Of a DNA stretch of 64,000 nucleotides, positions 45,841 to 55,237 are shown piece by piece. Both the position numbers and the translations under genes were made by a program. This DNA is from Planctomycetaceae bacterium (GTDB taxonomy: Bacteria > Planctomycetota > Planctomycetia > Planctomycetales > Planctomycetaceae). The stretch covers positions 20,429-84,428 of the forward strand of contig JANQSH010000168.1 in the NCBI GenBank assembly GCA_028284145.1, given 5' to 3'. Each line of letters opens with the position of its first letter. The stretch's first letter is position 1. The notes beneath the pieces are model-generated. The model was not told the DNA's origin. It saw only the letters and a program-made list of their open reading frames with translations, and ran no database searches.

Positions 45841-46637
45841 CAGGGCAGCCGATTTTTCACGATCACAGTCACTTTTTCTCGGAACGGTTGACCGCCTGTT
45901 TCTCTTTGGTAGTATGAAGTTACGTGACAGAGTATCACCTCGCTTTCCGCGAGAGATCCTGTCGAAAACGAATGAACTTCTATTCATTTTCGGGAATAAC
46001 GGACGCTTCTTTTTCCAGTTATCTCCGATCTGAAACCATCTGCAAGTTCTGGCCTGGGGTTGTAAGGCCTCTGACCGTTCCTCTCGATTGTCGGAACAGA
46101 TGAAGTGATGTCTGGCGGATTATTATTGATTTTTCTTCTCGCTGTCGTGTTGTTGCTGATGATACATGGGACAATCCCGTCGGTCATGCAGAGAACATAC
46201 GCAGGGACCACCGGATTTCCGGCCCCTCAGCGGCCTCTTTATTCCCCCTCGCCGGTGTGTCACGTCCGAACCACAATTTCGCATCCGTTGGATTTTCCGG
46301 TTTACGCAAACATGAATTCCATCAATCCCGAAATGGATTGTTGCCAAAACGGATGGCTGTGTCGAACGTAAAGAGTTGCCCCCAAGATGTTATCGGCTAC
46401 CGATGACAAGCCGGTTGGCGATGGTGGAATGATCGGCGATCGAGCGACAGTTTTGTCGTTTTCGACAATGTGGCGGATTTTCTCCGTTCATATTTTTCGG
46501 GACAGACAACTCCATCTCAACGATCTCTCTGGCTGATTGTGCTCTCCTTATTCCCGTAACAGAAACAGAGACAACCGAAGTTCGGTCGTCCGCTTTGATC
46601 GCGGCAGGAATTCGTGTTGCGAGGGGGGGGAGTGGGG
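45841..46637. other. Intergenic region upstream of ribonuclease Y
   Basis: About 800 bases after the A-B repeat pair. A plus-strand frame at 46108-46371 begins with a hydrophobic run (GGLLLIFLLAVVLLLMI), but the rest is not coding-like, so it was not annotated. The rny promoter should be here; no clear boxes are seen. Confidence 0.5.
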
Positions 46638-48182
46638 ATGGCAAACGAGTGGATTTTCGCTGGGGCAGGACTGGCCACGGGTGGTGCTGTTGGTTTCCTT
46701 TTGGATCGTCTCCGTCAGGGAGGAGCGTACAAGTCGCGCGATGTGCTGCTGGAACAGGCGAAAACAGAAGCCGAAACCATCAGAAAGTCGGCCGAACTGG
46801 AAGCCAGGGAGGAACTGTTCAATCGCCGTGAAGAATTGGAAAAGGAGTTGAACTCCGCTCGTGACGCCGTGCGAGATCAAGAGCGAAAACTTGACAAACG
46901 AGAGGCCGTACTGGAAGAGCAGACGTCCGATTTCCAGAAAAAGGAGCAGATGCTGCAGGTCACGCAGACTAAACTGGCCGAACGCTCCAAAGCGGTTGAT
47001 ACCCGGGAAGCGGAACTGGATCGCATCATCAAGGAAGAACAGGAACAACTTTATCAGATCAGCGGACTCAGCAGGGATGCCGCCAGGGAGATGCTGCTGG
47101 AACGCATCGAGCGGGAGTTAAAGAACGAAGCTGGAACCCTCATCCTGAAACATCAGAATGAAATCAAAGAGAAGTGCGATCAGGAAGCCCGCGAAATGCT
47201 CGGCATGGCGGTGCAGCGTTACGCGGCAGCTCACACTTCCGAATCGACGGTTTCGACGGTCGACATTCCCAGCGACGAGATGAAGGGCCGAATTATCGGG
47301 CGCGAAGGCCGTAACATCCGTGCGTTTGAAAAGGCAACCGGCGTCGATGTGATCGTGGATGACACGCCGGGTGTGGTGGTCGTCTCCGCGTTCGACACGG
47401 TGCGTCGGCAGATCGGGAAACTCTCGCTGAACAAACTGATTCAGGATGGCCGCATTCATCCCAGCCGGATTGAGGAAGTCGTTACCGAAACCGAGCGCGA
47501 AATGGATGACCATATTCGCAAACTCGGGAACGAAGCTGCTCAGGAGGCGGGAGTCCTCGGTCTGCATGAGAAGCTGATTGACCTGATGGGGAGACTGCAT
47601 TTCCGCACCAGTTACAGTCAGAATGTGTTGCGGCATTCCATTGAGGTCAGCTACCTCACCGGATTACTGGCCGAACAACTCGGCCTGGATGGGCAATTGG
47701 CAAAACGGTGTGGATTTCTGCATGACATCGGCAAAGCGGCAGATCACGAAATGGAAGGTGGCCACCCGGCTGTTGGAGCGGACCTGCTGAAACGATATGG
47801 TGAAGCACGTGAAGTTGTACACGCTGCGGCGGGGCATCATGACGACATCCGTCCCGAGTACATTTACACCGTCATTGTCGCGGCAGCCGATGCGATTTCC
47901 GCATCCCGACCTGGTGCACGTCGCGAAACGTTGGAGAAATACGTTCGCCGACTGGAAGAACTGGAGGCTATTGCCTGCGGTTTTCCGGGTGTGGAACAAT
48001 CGTACGCGGTTCAGGCGGGACGCGAAATCCGTGTGATTATCGATTCCAAAGAGGTTAACGACCGCGAAGCCGCCAAAATGAGCCGGGACATTGCCAAGGC
48101 GATTGAGGAGACAATGACCTACCCGGGCGAAATTAAGGTAACAGTGCTGCGGGAAACGCGAGCGGTGGAATACGCGAGGTAG
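46638..48182 (+). CDS. rny: Ribonuclease Y
   Basis: I start at ATG 46638 ([16 protein letters not shown]), directly after a G-rich ribosome-binding region; 514 residues. An N-terminal membrane anchor (about 4-22) is followed by a long charged coiled coil (about 25-190; [17 protein letters not shown]). Then come a KH domain ([20 protein letters not shown]) and an HD hydrolase domain ([37 protein letters not shown]), with AAGHHDDI. It is a membrane-tethered endoribonuclease that starts mRNA decay. The layout and length match the family. Confidence 0.95.
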   Translation: MANEWIFAGAGLATGGAVGFLLDRLRQGGAYKSRDVLLEQAKTEAETIRKSAELEAREELFNRREELEKELNSARDAVRDQERKLDKREAVLEEQTSDFQKKEQMLQVTQTKLAERSKAVDTREAELDRIIKEEQEQLYQISGLSRDAAREMLLERIERELKNEAGTLILKHQNEIKEKCDQEAREMLGMAVQRYAAAHTSESTVSTVDIPSDEMKGRIIGREGRNIRAFEKATGVDVIVDDTPGVVVVSAFDTVRRQIGKLSLNKLIQDGRIHPSRIEEVVTETEREMDDHIRKLGNEAAQEAGVLGLHEKLIDLMGRLHFRTSYSQNVLRHSIEVSYLTGLLAEQLGLDGQLAKRCGFLHDIGKAADHEMEGGHPAVGADLLKRYGEAREVVHAAAGHHDDIRPEYIYTVIVAAADAISASRPGARRETLEKYVRRLEELEAIACGFPGVEQSYAVQAGREIRVIIDSKEVNDREAAKMSRDIAKAIEETMTYPGEIKVTVLRETRAVEYAR

Positions 48183-48299
48183 AGCTGGAACTGAGAAAAA
48201 GCTTGCGGCAACACTCTTGTGTGCCATATCTCACAGAATAGAGAAGTCACATCAGAATTCATCTTAACCTTGAAGGCAAATGAGGTTACAAGACCAGAC

Positions 48300-49058
48300 C
48301 TAACCGTCAGTCAACGTCTCGGACCTTGCTCTCCGTGGAATCGGGATCAACATCCGCACTCGCTGCTGATATTCACGGTAATCATTACCCAGCTGCTCTG
48401 CCAGCGTTTTCTCTTCCAGATGCAATCCCACTACGATGTAAATTGTCAGGTACAACGACAGGCTGAAGTGTGTCAGCGACATGCAGGGCGTGCACCACAG
48501 GCCAACCAGAAACCCGAGCTGCAGCGGGTGGCGGACAAACCGATAGAAATACCGTTCGGTGAAACTGGCCGTTGGCTCGGCGCGATTCATCATGTAGCAG
48601 AATGTTTGCTGCAGTCCGAACAGTTCAAAGTGGTTGATGAGAAATGTCGTCGTCACTCCAAGCAGCCAGCCACTAATTTGCATGATGTTCAGGATCGGGA
48701 CCAGTGTTGTCCCATGGAAATCCCACAAAGCGCCCGGAACAGGCTGCAGGGCGAAACAGATAAAGCACATCATCAGCCCGGAAATCAGAACGTATGTACT
48801 CCGTTCTACCGGCTGGGAAACGACCTTGTTCCAATTCCGTTTGAATTCCGGACGAGCCATAATGGAATGCTGCAAGCCAAAGATGGCGACCACCAGCGCG
48901 TTCAGAAACCAACCGGCATAGGTGTGTGTTGCGGCGCGGGAATCGATGTGGACGGGCATGAACCACCAGCCACCGACATAAAAAACGAAAAACGTCAGTC
49001 CCCCCAGGCCGATGCAATACGAAAGAACGCCGTATGCAAAAACAACGTAGCGATTCAT
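48300..49058 (-). CDS. MddA/NnrU-like membrane methyltransferase family protein
   Basis: A 252-residue membrane protein with about six hydrophobic segments. It contains IFGLQHSIMARPEFKRNW after the second helix, and FYRFVRHPLQLGFLVGLW with the RHP motif of isoprenylcysteine-methyltransferase-like enzymes, then EEKTLAEQLGNDYREYQQRV at the end. These match the methanethiol S-methyltransferase (MddA) and NnrU neighbourhood of families, which methylate small thiols or lipidated cysteines with SAM. A role in dimethylsulfide formation is possible but is only an inference from resemblance. No neighbouring gene supports a specific pathway. Confidence 0.75.
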   Translation of the reverse strand: MNRYVVFAYGVLSYCIGLGGLTFFVFYVGGWWFMPVHIDSRAATHTYAGWFLNALVVAIFGLQHSIMARPEFKRNWNKVVSQPVERSTYVLISGLMMCFICFALQPVPGALWDFHGTTLVPILNIMQISGWLLGVTTTFLINHFELFGLQQTFCYMMNRAEPTASFTERYFYRFVRHPLQLGFLVGLWCTPCMSLTHFSLSLYLTIYIVVGLHLEEKTLAEQLGNDYREYQQRVRMLIPIPRRARSETLTDG

Positions 49059-49157
49059 GCGGATTTCCCGGATCGAACTGCAACAGGCGTGAGGGCGTTT
49101 GACCGAATCACATTTTATAGCCGCAAACGGATAAGTGTGGCGTCTTTTGATCGGCTA

Positions 49158-49182
49158 TGCACGAAAAGGTAAGCGGCTCTAA
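49158..49182 (+). repeat. Family A right-end fragment
   Basis: TGCACGAAAAGGTAAGCGGC followed by TCTAA matches the last 25 bases of family A. No left end is found upstream within 150 bases, so this is a remnant. Confidence 0.6.
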
Positions 49183-49326
49183 CGCATCCGTCAATCACGT
49201 CATGCGAAAACAGAGGGAATTCCGGCAGAATTCACCTGCATCGGGGGCAACCGAATAAAAAACAGGGACAAACAAAGTCGCCTGCCCCTGTGTTGAAGAA
49301 TTGTCGTCTGCTCGATCGGCAACGGT

Positions 49327-49908
49327 TTATCTTGGCGTCTCTGCACCGGCACACCGGATCAGATGGTCGTGGTCAATGTAGACGACATCTGTAGTCTGGT
49401 CCTTGTGCGAGAAGGGAATCGGCCAGTCGGAGCGAATCACTTTCTCGTAGTAAACCGTGCATTTGTAGTGACAGTGATGGATTCTTGCCGGGCCAACCAG
49501 CGGGAAAAACCGACATTCATCGATGCGGTCCACAATCGGCTCAACGACAATACGCACATTGTTTCGAGCCGTCTCAGCCAGGAAGGGAACTCCCCCTTCA
49601 GTGCTGTCCGGCAGTGATCGCATGACTTCGTCCGGCGTTGGGGGATCAAGACAATGCAACGGGGCATGCTCTCCCTCAACCGGGTCCAGAATTGGAACTT
49701 TTCCATAACGTTCCTCTTCGTGGTAAGTGTCTTCAATCAGTTGACTCCAGTATGCGGGAACAGGAATCGGTGGGCCAGTTTCCCAGAAGACCATGAAGTT
49801 CCAAATGGTCCCCAGGAATCCACCAGTCAGCGTGCAGCCGGAACTGGAAAAGGTGAACAGGCAGACGCATGTCAGCAGTGTTAATCGACGAAGCATTTTC
49901 TTCAACAT
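49327..49908 (-). CDS. Hypothetical lipoprotein
   Basis: A 193-residue protein. The N terminus MLKKMLRRLTLLTCVCLF has a lipoprotein signal ending FSSSGC (Cys about residue 25), followed by TLTGGFLGTIWNFMVFWE. The rest includes a Pro-rich part and a His/Cys cluster (PARIHHCHYKCTVYY, DECRF, YIDHDHLIRC), which could bind metal. I do not recognise the family. A preprotein stop at 49327 is followed by a gap with an A remnant. Confidence 0.7.
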   Translation of the reverse strand: MLKKMLRRLTLLTCVCLFTFSSSGCTLTGGFLGTIWNFMVFWETGPPIPVPAYWSQLIEDTYHEEERYGKVPILDPVEGEHAPLHCLDPPTPDEVMRSLPDSTEGGVPFLAETARNNVRIVVEPIVDRIDECRFFPLVGPARIHHCHYKCTVYYEKVIRSDWPIPFSHKDQTTDVVYIDHDHLIRCAGAETPR

Positions 49909-50229
49909 TTCAAACCCTCATCAGAGGCGGTCCACAGGAACCATCACGGCTCGGTCCTTGAGCCGTCTTTTCTCTTATCGAACCAAATGCGCCGTAAACT
50001 TGTGAAGTTTTTCCGGTTTTAGCGATTCTGACGAAAATGCGCCAGATACGGATCTACAAGATTAACAATAGCCGTTGGTTAGTCCGACGGACTTTTATCT
50101 GTGGTGGCTTGAGCCTCATTTGAAACTGTAATGGCAGTGTGAAGGCAAATGTGGCTTGCAATAAAGCCCATTGACGAAAACAGACGACCGGATTGCGCCG
50201 ATCGCCTGTTTTCCTGTTAACTCAAATGG
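49909..50229. other. Intergenic region with minus-strand terminator
   Basis: About 320 bases between the lipoprotein gene and the BON gene, both on the minus strand. It holds the BON gene's terminator (50176-50213) and presumably the lipoprotein promoter near 49909-50000, which I cannot resolve. Confidence 0.6.
50176..50213 (-). terminator. Long intrinsic-type hairpin after the BON gene
   Basis: Arms GAAAACAGACGACCGG (50176-50191) and CCGATCGCCTGTTTTC (50198-50213) with a 6-base loop. In minus-strand RNA all 16 positions pair, two of them as G-U wobble, while on the plus strand those two are A-C mismatches. The U-rich 3' arm (UGUUUUC) fits termination of the BON transcript. Confidence 0.75.
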
Positions 50230-51792
50230 TCAGTCCCAGTTTTTGGGATTCATGAACCACCACCATTTCGAGGTTCTTGGTTTGAAGTTCAAATTCCAGT
50301 AGCCATCGTCCCACTCCAGTTGCACTTGCCGCCATCCCAGCGGGATTTGTGGATAGGGATAGAATGGACCAATATAAGGCCAGGCACTGGCACTGTACTG
50401 GCTGGGATACTGCACCCCGGCGTAGTTCGGGTATGCCGCGTAACTCGGCCAGGCGTGGTCCGGCAGATTTGGTGAGTTCGAGACATTGTTGGGCATTCCA
50501 CCGGCCTGGGGACCACCATTCGCCATCGGGCCATGTGGGAACATCGAGTTGGTTCCGGCTGCACCGGGCGGGCCAAATGTCGGTTCGCCAGGACGTGCCT
50601 GCGGCTGATAATTCGCAGGATGGTAATACGGAAGCCATGGATTTCTGTCAGCTCCCGTGACTGGTGGCTGACTGGTCGCATTGTCTTGCGGATTGGTTTG
50701 AGCAATGTTTCGCGTCAGCGGTCCATGAAGTTGTCGACGGTCGCCAGGCGATTCATCTGGTCCGGTTAAATTTTCCACCGGATCATTTTCTGAAGGAGGT
50801 GCGGCGATCGTCAAACGGTTATCCACAGACTGGACGCCGGGCACCTTCATCACGACCTCGGATGCATTCATCCATTGTTGTTGCGTCGCCACCGAACCGA
50901 GCAGTTGTAACTGCCCTTGCTGGAAGCGGATTTCGATGTCATAACCAGTCAAACCGGCCTGAGCCAGAGCCGAGGCGACTTGTTCAGCCATTGCCTGATT
51001 ATGGCGGGAAATCGCGTCGTCATCATTGTTTTGCGGACCTGGTTGTTCCGCCACGCGACCGCCGTTGCCGGTCATCAGCAACAATTGGTTGTCGACACGT
51101 TGAACGCCTTCAACATTGGCCAGAACCTGTGACGCAAGCTGCTTTTGTTGCGGGTCGCTGATTTTCCCCAACAGTGTCGCAACACCGTTCTCAAATTTGA
51201 TTTCGATATCGTATCCACGCAGACCAGCAGCGACCAATGCCTGACCGATCGACTCTGCCATCTTTTGATTGTATTGAGTGATCGAGTTTCCATCGGCCGT
51301 CTGGACCCGGCTTCCTGTTGCTGGAGATTTCTCGCCAGAAACCTGCAGGATGTTACCGTTGCGTCTGTTTCCTCGATTGAAGACCCGATTGACCTGCTGA
51401 TCAATGGGGATTCGTGTATCGACCAGTTGCAGCATATTGTTGACACGATACACCTCAGGCAGCGCCTGAACGGCTTGTGACGCACGAACCCGATGTGTCT
51501 CATCGCGAACGACGCCATTCAGGGTGGCAATACCGTTGTTGTAATCAATCTGCAGGTTGAAGCCGGTGATTTTGGCGACCTGCAATGCCTGCGCAATTTT
51601 TTGCGCCACCGCCTGATTGACATTTTGTACCGGTGCGTAGGCTCCATTTGAAGGGACCTGCTGCACGGGCGAATTCGCCGCGGGCTTTCGTGACGTTTTG
51701 GACTTGATCCAGGAGAAGGGGCCAGCCATGGCAATACTGGGGGCGAAGGCGAGAATCGCCAAGACGAATGTCCATTTCGCAGACCTGAACAT
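50230..51792 (-). CDS. Exported protein with three BON domains
   Basis: I start at ATG 51792 (MFRSAKWTFVLAILAFAPS), which has AAGGAG eight bases upstream; 520 residues. A signal peptide ends near SIAMAG. Three BON domains follow at roughly 60-125, 175-240 and 270-340 of the product: VAQKIAQALQVAKITGFNLQ, MAESIGQALVAAGLRGYDIE, MAEQVASALAQAGLTGYDIE, each ending with a variant of QRVDNQLLL. BON domains bind phospholipid or stabilise envelopes. The C-terminal 150 residues are Pro/Gly/Tyr/Asn-rich with Trp near the end (WWWFMNPKNWD). An envelope role is likely; the mechanism is unknown. Confidence 0.88.
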   Translation of the reverse strand: MFRSAKWTFVLAILAFAPSIAMAGPFSWIKSKTSRKPAANSPVQQVPSNGAYAPVQNVNQAVAQKIAQALQVAKITGFNLQIDYNNGIATLNGVVRDETHRVRASQAVQALPEVYRVNNMLQLVDTRIPIDQQVNRVFNRGNRRNGNILQVSGEKSPATGSRVQTADGNSITQYNQKMAESIGQALVAAGLRGYDIEIKFENGVATLLGKISDPQQKQLASQVLANVEGVQRVDNQLLLMTGNGGRVAEQPGPQNNDDDAISRHNQAMAEQVASALAQAGLTGYDIEIRFQQGQLQLLGSVATQQQWMNASEVVMKVPGVQSVDNRLTIAAPPSENDPVENLTGPDESPGDRRQLHGPLTRNIAQTNPQDNATSQPPVTGADRNPWLPYYHPANYQPQARPGEPTFGPPGAAGTNSMFPHGPMANGGPQAGGMPNNVSNSPNLPDHAWPSYAAYPNYAGVQYPSQYSASAWPYIGPFYPYPQIPLGWRQVQLEWDDGYWNLNFKPRTSKWWWFMNPKNWD

Positions 51793-52068
51793 CAAAATCA
51801 CTCCTTGTATATTGGGCATCATCCCGATTCGAATCGGGTTGCAGGGACAGTCCAGACCCGGAACGGGCGCAGGATCTGTGCTCCTGTTTGTATTGATCGG
51901 ACGGACTAGTGGGTTTAGACCAATTATTCTGATTATTTCGGCAGAATTACTGCCAGAGCGGACAGAAATGTTTATGCCTCGGCCAGTGGCAGTTTCCTCC
52001 GGAAGCTGCTATCTTACCTGATTCTGAATTTGACCCCGTTTCGGAATCCGTTCGCGAAGGACAGACAA
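51793..52068. other. Divergent promoter region of BON and basic protein genes
   Basis: About 275 bases between divergently transcribed genes. It must hold both promoters. No repeat and no clear boxes are seen. Confidence 0.45.
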
Positions 52069-52404
52069 ATGGCTCGCAAGACAGCCAGTCGAAAAGAGTT
52101 ACGAAAACAAGTGGAAGCGGCTGAAGCGGCCGAGGCGAAGGCGCCAAAGAAAAAGAAGAAGGCCACCAGGAAGAAAGCCACCCGCAAGAAGCGGACGAAG
52201 AAGGAAGCCGTCGAACGACGCAAGCTGATGTGGGGGGTCTTCAGTGCCAGTATGAAGGAAGAGGGACGGTACCCCTACTTCGAGAGAAAAGAGGCGGACA
52301 AAAAGATCGAACAGCTCCGAGCGAAATCGAGCAAGCTCTACTTCATCCAGGCTGTCAAAGAGGTGATTACCGAGCCACTGCCAACACCTGAAGATGAGGA
52401 GTAG
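52069..52404 (+). CDS. Lysine-rich basic protein, possible DNA-binding
   Basis: I start at ATG 52069 (MARKTASRKELRKQVEA), with GAAGGA eight bases upstream; 111 residues. Residues 1-50 are strongly basic with alternating Lys, Arg and Ala (KKKKKATRKKATRKKRTKK), like H1-type C-terminal tails. Residues about 55-105 form a compact domain (MWGVFSASMKEEGRYPYFER, KLYFIQAVKEVITE). It could compact DNA or bind RNA. I recognise no named family. Its TAG stop is immediately followed by family B copy 4. Confidence 0.75.
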   Translation: MARKTASRKELRKQVEAAEAAEAKAPKKKKKATRKKATRKKRTKKEAVERRKLMWGVFSASMKEEGRYPYFERKEADKKIEQLRAKSSKLYFIQAVKEVITEPLPTPEDEE

Positions 52405-52510
52405 TGGCCGTCAAGATTAAAATTTGGGTTCGGTAAAGTTGCAAGAAGCGACAACAAAACGGGTTATGTCAATCCGTACCCCAAAACAAAGTTTTGACAA
52501 GGCAGTAGCG
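52404..52510 (+). repeat. Family B intergenic repeat, copy 4
   Basis: GTGGCCGTCAAGATTAAAAT at the left, AACGGGTTATGTCAATCCGT in the core, and CAAAGTTTTGACAAGGCAGT at the right. It starts at the last base of the stop codon of the basic protein gene. The extension GGCAGTAGCG is shared with copy 5. Confidence 0.83.
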
Positions 52511-52577
52511 TGTCGCCGAATTGTGCTGATCAGGCAACAACGACATGCATGTGGCAGTTACTGACCAATAGCGCGTG

Positions 52578-52609
52578 AAAAAAGCACCCCAATGAGAGGG
52601 TGCTTTTTT
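52578..52609 (-). terminator. Bidirectional intrinsic terminator
   Basis: A6 then GCACCC, 8-base loop, GGGTGC then T6. It is symmetric, so it can act on both strands: as the rpsU terminator on the minus strand, and as a terminator for the basic protein transcript on the plus strand. Confidence 0.9.
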
Positions 52610-52643
52610 GTTGTATTCTCACAGGTCGATCTGACGGAAAGAA

Positions 52644-52838
52644 TCAGAGACCTTGCAGGCGGGCGATGCGAGCGCGTCGCTCCGCGCGGCGACGAGCACG
52701 ACGCTTTTGATCACTGGGCTTTTCGTAGTATTCGCGACGACGCATTTCTTTCTTGATGCCCGCATGCTCAACCAGCTTACGAAACCGTTTGACGGCATCG
52801 TTAATCGATTCATTCTCGCGTAACCGCAACCTTACCAC
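52644..52838 (-). CDS. rpsU: 30S ribosomal protein S21
   Basis: A 64-residue basic protein starting at GTG 52838 behind AAGGAG six bases upstream. The S21 pattern is clear: [36 protein letters not shown] and an Arg-rich end. S21 is needed for translation initiation on the small subunit. The gene is monocistronic, with a terminator 35 bases after its stop. The three tandem TACTG units at 52861-52875 lie just upstream. Confidence 0.95.
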   Translation of the reverse strand: MVRLRLRENESINDAVKRFRKLVEHAGIKKEMRRREYYEKPSDQKRRARRRAERRARIARLQGL

Positions 52839-53493
52839 AAATTGCTCCTTTGCTTTTCAATACTGTACTGTACTGTTTTCAAAACTTCTATGTGCAACGA
52901 TAACCTGCCATCGAACTGGTTTTGAAAAAGTTCCCAAGTGTCCTGATACGTTTTTTTATTTCATATGACGCAGAAGCGTTTCCAAAATCAGACGATTTGC
53001 GTGACCACTCCCTTACAGGAAGTGTGGGGCTTTCGACAAACACCAAAGTCGGCTGTTGTCCGAAAATCCGTTGTCACTGCTATGTGACAATACCAGAGAA
53101 TTTCTTCTCGAATTCCCGCAACGCTCGGACCACGAATGGCATCTTTGTCATGTTTCGCCAGAATCACCAAAAGCTGTACCGCAATCGACGAATTCATCCT
53201 GCCGATTGGCGAAGCGTTGTGCAGGTTATCAAAATCTCGCTATAAATCCAATGGATTTCGTGATTATCTTTGCCATTTATTGCGAGCCAGATTTAACTGT
53301 AGCGGCCTTCACACGGTTATTACAGTTCCAGATGAGGCTCCAGCTGCTACAGATAAAAGTTCGTCGGACCAAAGCGAACTCCGCTCTTCTGCGCCGCGAT
53401 GGGCGTCGTTTGGCCTGCAAATACAGGCCCCCCGCGAGCCAGAGACGTCATAACAGAAGGGAAACTGCTTTAGAAAAATCACCACTTCATCCT
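52839..53493. other. Intergenic region between rpsU and thyX with family A copy 10
   Basis: About 655 bases. Tandem TACTG units (52861-52875) are just upstream of rpsU. Open frames on both strands have noncoding-like composition. 53372-53471 is family A. The thyX stop is 22 bases beyond the repeat. Confidence 0.55.
53372..53471 (+). repeat. Family A intergenic repeat, copy 10
   Basis: AAGCGAACTCCGCTCTTCTG, CGCCGCGATGGGCGTCGTTT, GGCCTGCAAATACAGGCC hairpin, then CGTCATAACAGAAGGGAAAC and TGCTTTA. The central hairpin GGCCTG/CAGGCC is perfect in this copy. Confidence 0.86.
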
Positions 53494-54399
53494 CTATTCA
53501 GCGACAATCCCCAGACGCTGCAATTTTCCAAAGCATTCGTCCCGTTCGCGACAACGTTTCAGCTCTTTCCAGGTTTCATCCTGCACAGTCAGAAAATCAG
53601 CTTTGCTGTAGGGCGGTGTTTTGCCTTCCTTTCCTGCGGATTGCATTAGTCGGGCGATCAGTTCACGATCCAGGCGAGTCAGGAACATCGCCCCCATGCG
53701 ATAATCTTCAAACGCCTCCCACACGACCGGAAACAGCGGCTTGACGATCTGTTCCCCAATCGTGCGACTGTAATCCCGAATCTCCTGCTGAGCATGCACA
53801 TCCATTCGCAAGCTGAGGAAATGCAGCAGGTTATGTAAATCAATTTTCCAGTAAGCCTCGGTGTAGGTCGCCAACGGCAGATCTTTGCGAGCCTGTTCAC
53901 GGGCGACTCCCATCTCCAGGCGGGCTTCATACGTCGATTTCGTCAGTGCATGGAGTTCCTGCTCGGAAGCAGTCAGCTTCTCACCCATGTCCGTTGGCAG
54001 CAATTCTCCACTTCCCTGTCGGTTGGACGCGGCCTGTGACCGCCATTCATCCGGTCGGGTCGTCTGGGCAGAATCGATCGCCACTGAATAACGTGTGCTG
54101 TATTCATTCACGTTGGCTGTGCGATGGCGAATCCATTGTCGCCAGCAGTCCATTGGCACCCGAACCAGAATTTTGATTTCGGCCATTTCAAACGGTGTGG
54201 TGTGTCGATGCCGCAGCAGATAGCGGATCAGAGTGCGATCATCGGAGACCTTTTTCGTACCCGCTCCGTAACTGACGCGAGCCGCCTGCACGACGGAACT
54301 GTCATCTCCCATTACATCAACGAGGCAGACGAACCCGTCATCCAGTACCGGAAACTTCTTCCAGCGGAGTTCTTCAACCAGTTCTTCACGCTCGCCCAT
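53494..54399 (-). CDS. thyX: Flavin-dependent thymidylate synthase
   Basis: I start at ATG 54399 (MGEREELVEELRWKKF), with GAGAGG seven bases upstream; 301 residues. The ThyX signature RHRTANVNEYSTRY is present, preceded by LLRHRHTTPFEMAEIKILV. LHNLLHFLSLRMDVHAQQEIRDY provides the C-terminal substrate and FAD contacts. The enzyme makes dTMP from dUMP using methylenetetrahydrofolate and reduced flavin. It is longer than the usual 220-250 residues because of N-terminal and C-terminal extensions. The family A repeat lies just beyond the stop. Confidence 0.95.
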   Translation of the reverse strand: MGEREELVEELRWKKFPVLDDGFVCLVDVMGDDSSVVQAARVSYGAGTKKVSDDRTLIRYLLRHRHTTPFEMAEIKILVRVPMDCWRQWIRHRTANVNEYSTRYSVAIDSAQTTRPDEWRSQAASNRQGSGELLPTDMGEKLTASEQELHALTKSTYEARLEMGVAREQARKDLPLATYTEAYWKIDLHNLLHFLSLRMDVHAQQEIRDYSRTIGEQIVKPLFPVVWEAFEDYRMGAMFLTRLDRELIARLMQSAGKEGKTPPYSKADFLTVQDETWKELKRCRERDECFGKLQRLGIVAE

Positions 54400-54628
54400 G
54401 ACTTTGCCTCTCACCAATTTTCAGCAGAATTTGGGAAGCTCCACTTGTAGACCATCGCATTGAGAATTTCCACCGCATTGAGAATAACCACCTGGGCAGA
54501 GTCAGAAATTTGCCACAGTGAGAAAAGTGGATACAGGCAGAATATGGTCATGTCTTCAGAATTGGCTATGATGTCAGCAGAGTGATCCAACCCCACAAGC
54601 CCCAATAGTTCAACAGGAGCATGTCGAT

Positions 54629-54835
54629 ATGCCCAATGTGACGATTTCCGTACGCGACAATGGTCCTTTTCTGGTTTCCGGCCCGCTGACGATTACTGAT
54701 GCTGAAGGCGACAATTTTGATCTGGGTGAAAAAGAGACCATCGCACTGTGCCGCTGCGGTGAATCGAAGAGCCGCCCCTTCTGTGATGGCACCCATAAAC
54801 AGTGCGGCTTTGTGTCGGCGGAGCGTGCAAGTTGA
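54629..54835 (+). CDS. CDGSH iron-sulfur domain protein
   Basis: A 68-residue protein starting at ATG 54629, with AGGAG nine bases upstream. It carries CRCGESKSRPFCDGTH, the CDGSH motif in which three Cys and one His bind a 2Fe-2S cluster, preceded by a short beta-rich stretch (GPLTITDAEGDNFDLGEKE). Such proteins act in redox or electron transfer and iron homeostasis. The partner is unknown. The divergent thyX gene starts 230 bases away. Confidence 0.92.
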   Translation: MPNVTISVRDNGPFLVSGPLTITDAEGDNFDLGEKETIALCRCGESKSRPFCDGTHKQCGFVSAERAS

Positions 54836-54888
54836 CCTTCCGCCTGGCTGCCACTTAATCGAGTGGAGTCCGAGGAGTGACAATGTAC

Positions 54889-54995
54889 GCTACTGCCTTG
54901 TCAAGGCTTCGTTTTGGAGTACGGATTGACATAACCCGTTCCATTGTCGTTCCTTGCAACTTCATCAACCCTTCTTTTCAGTCTTGACGGTCCAC
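54889..54995 (-). repeat. Family B intergenic repeat, copy 5
   Basis: Reversed copy. It starts GCTACTGCCTTGTCAAGGCT and ends GTCTTGACGGTCCAC, with ACGGATTGACATAACCCGTT in the core. It stands 28 bases from family A copy 11 with the same relative order as the pair at 45637-45840. Confidence 0.86.
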
Positions 54996-55022
54996 TGGTT
55001 TGGAATCGTCTGGACTGAAATA

Positions 55023-55122
55023 GAGCAGTTTACCTTTTCGTGTGACGGTTTTCGCTCGTGGGGGCTCTGCATTTGAAGGCCAAAAATTAGCCATCGCGCC
55101 ACAGAAGAGCGGAATACGCTCC
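55023..55122 (-). repeat. Family A intergenic repeat, copy 11
   Basis: Reversed: GAGCAGTTTACCTTTTCGTG, CTCGTGGGGGCTCTGCATTT, then CGCGCCACAGAAGAGCGGAA and TACGCTCC. The inverted ends TAGAGCAGTTTACC and GAGCGGAATACGCTC are conserved. Confidence 0.88.
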
Positions 55123-55221
55123 AGGCATCGGACAGCCTGCATCATTCTGCTATGAGTTCCCGGGGTAACTCAGTTCACTCTAATATGGGGGGAGTCCATT
55201 CTTTCTGGCATACCCTGGACC

Positions 55222-55237
55222 CCGCCTGCGCGGGGAT
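55222..55237. repeat. REP-like GC hairpin
   Basis: CCCCGC, 4-base loop CTGC, GCGGGG, followed by ATGACG. The unit TGGACCCCGCCTGCGCGGGG resembles short extragenic palindromes common in many bacterial genomes. Only one copy is seen in this window. Confidence 0.5.

Noticed and set aside
46108..46371. Frame starting with a hydrophobic run upstream of rny
   Set aside because: Only the first 20 residues look like a membrane segment; the remainder is not protein-like and no ribosome-binding site is seen.
53056..53649. Plus-strand 197-codon frame upstream of thyX
   Set aside because: It overlaps a family A repeat and the 3' end of thyX on the other strand; no coding signal.
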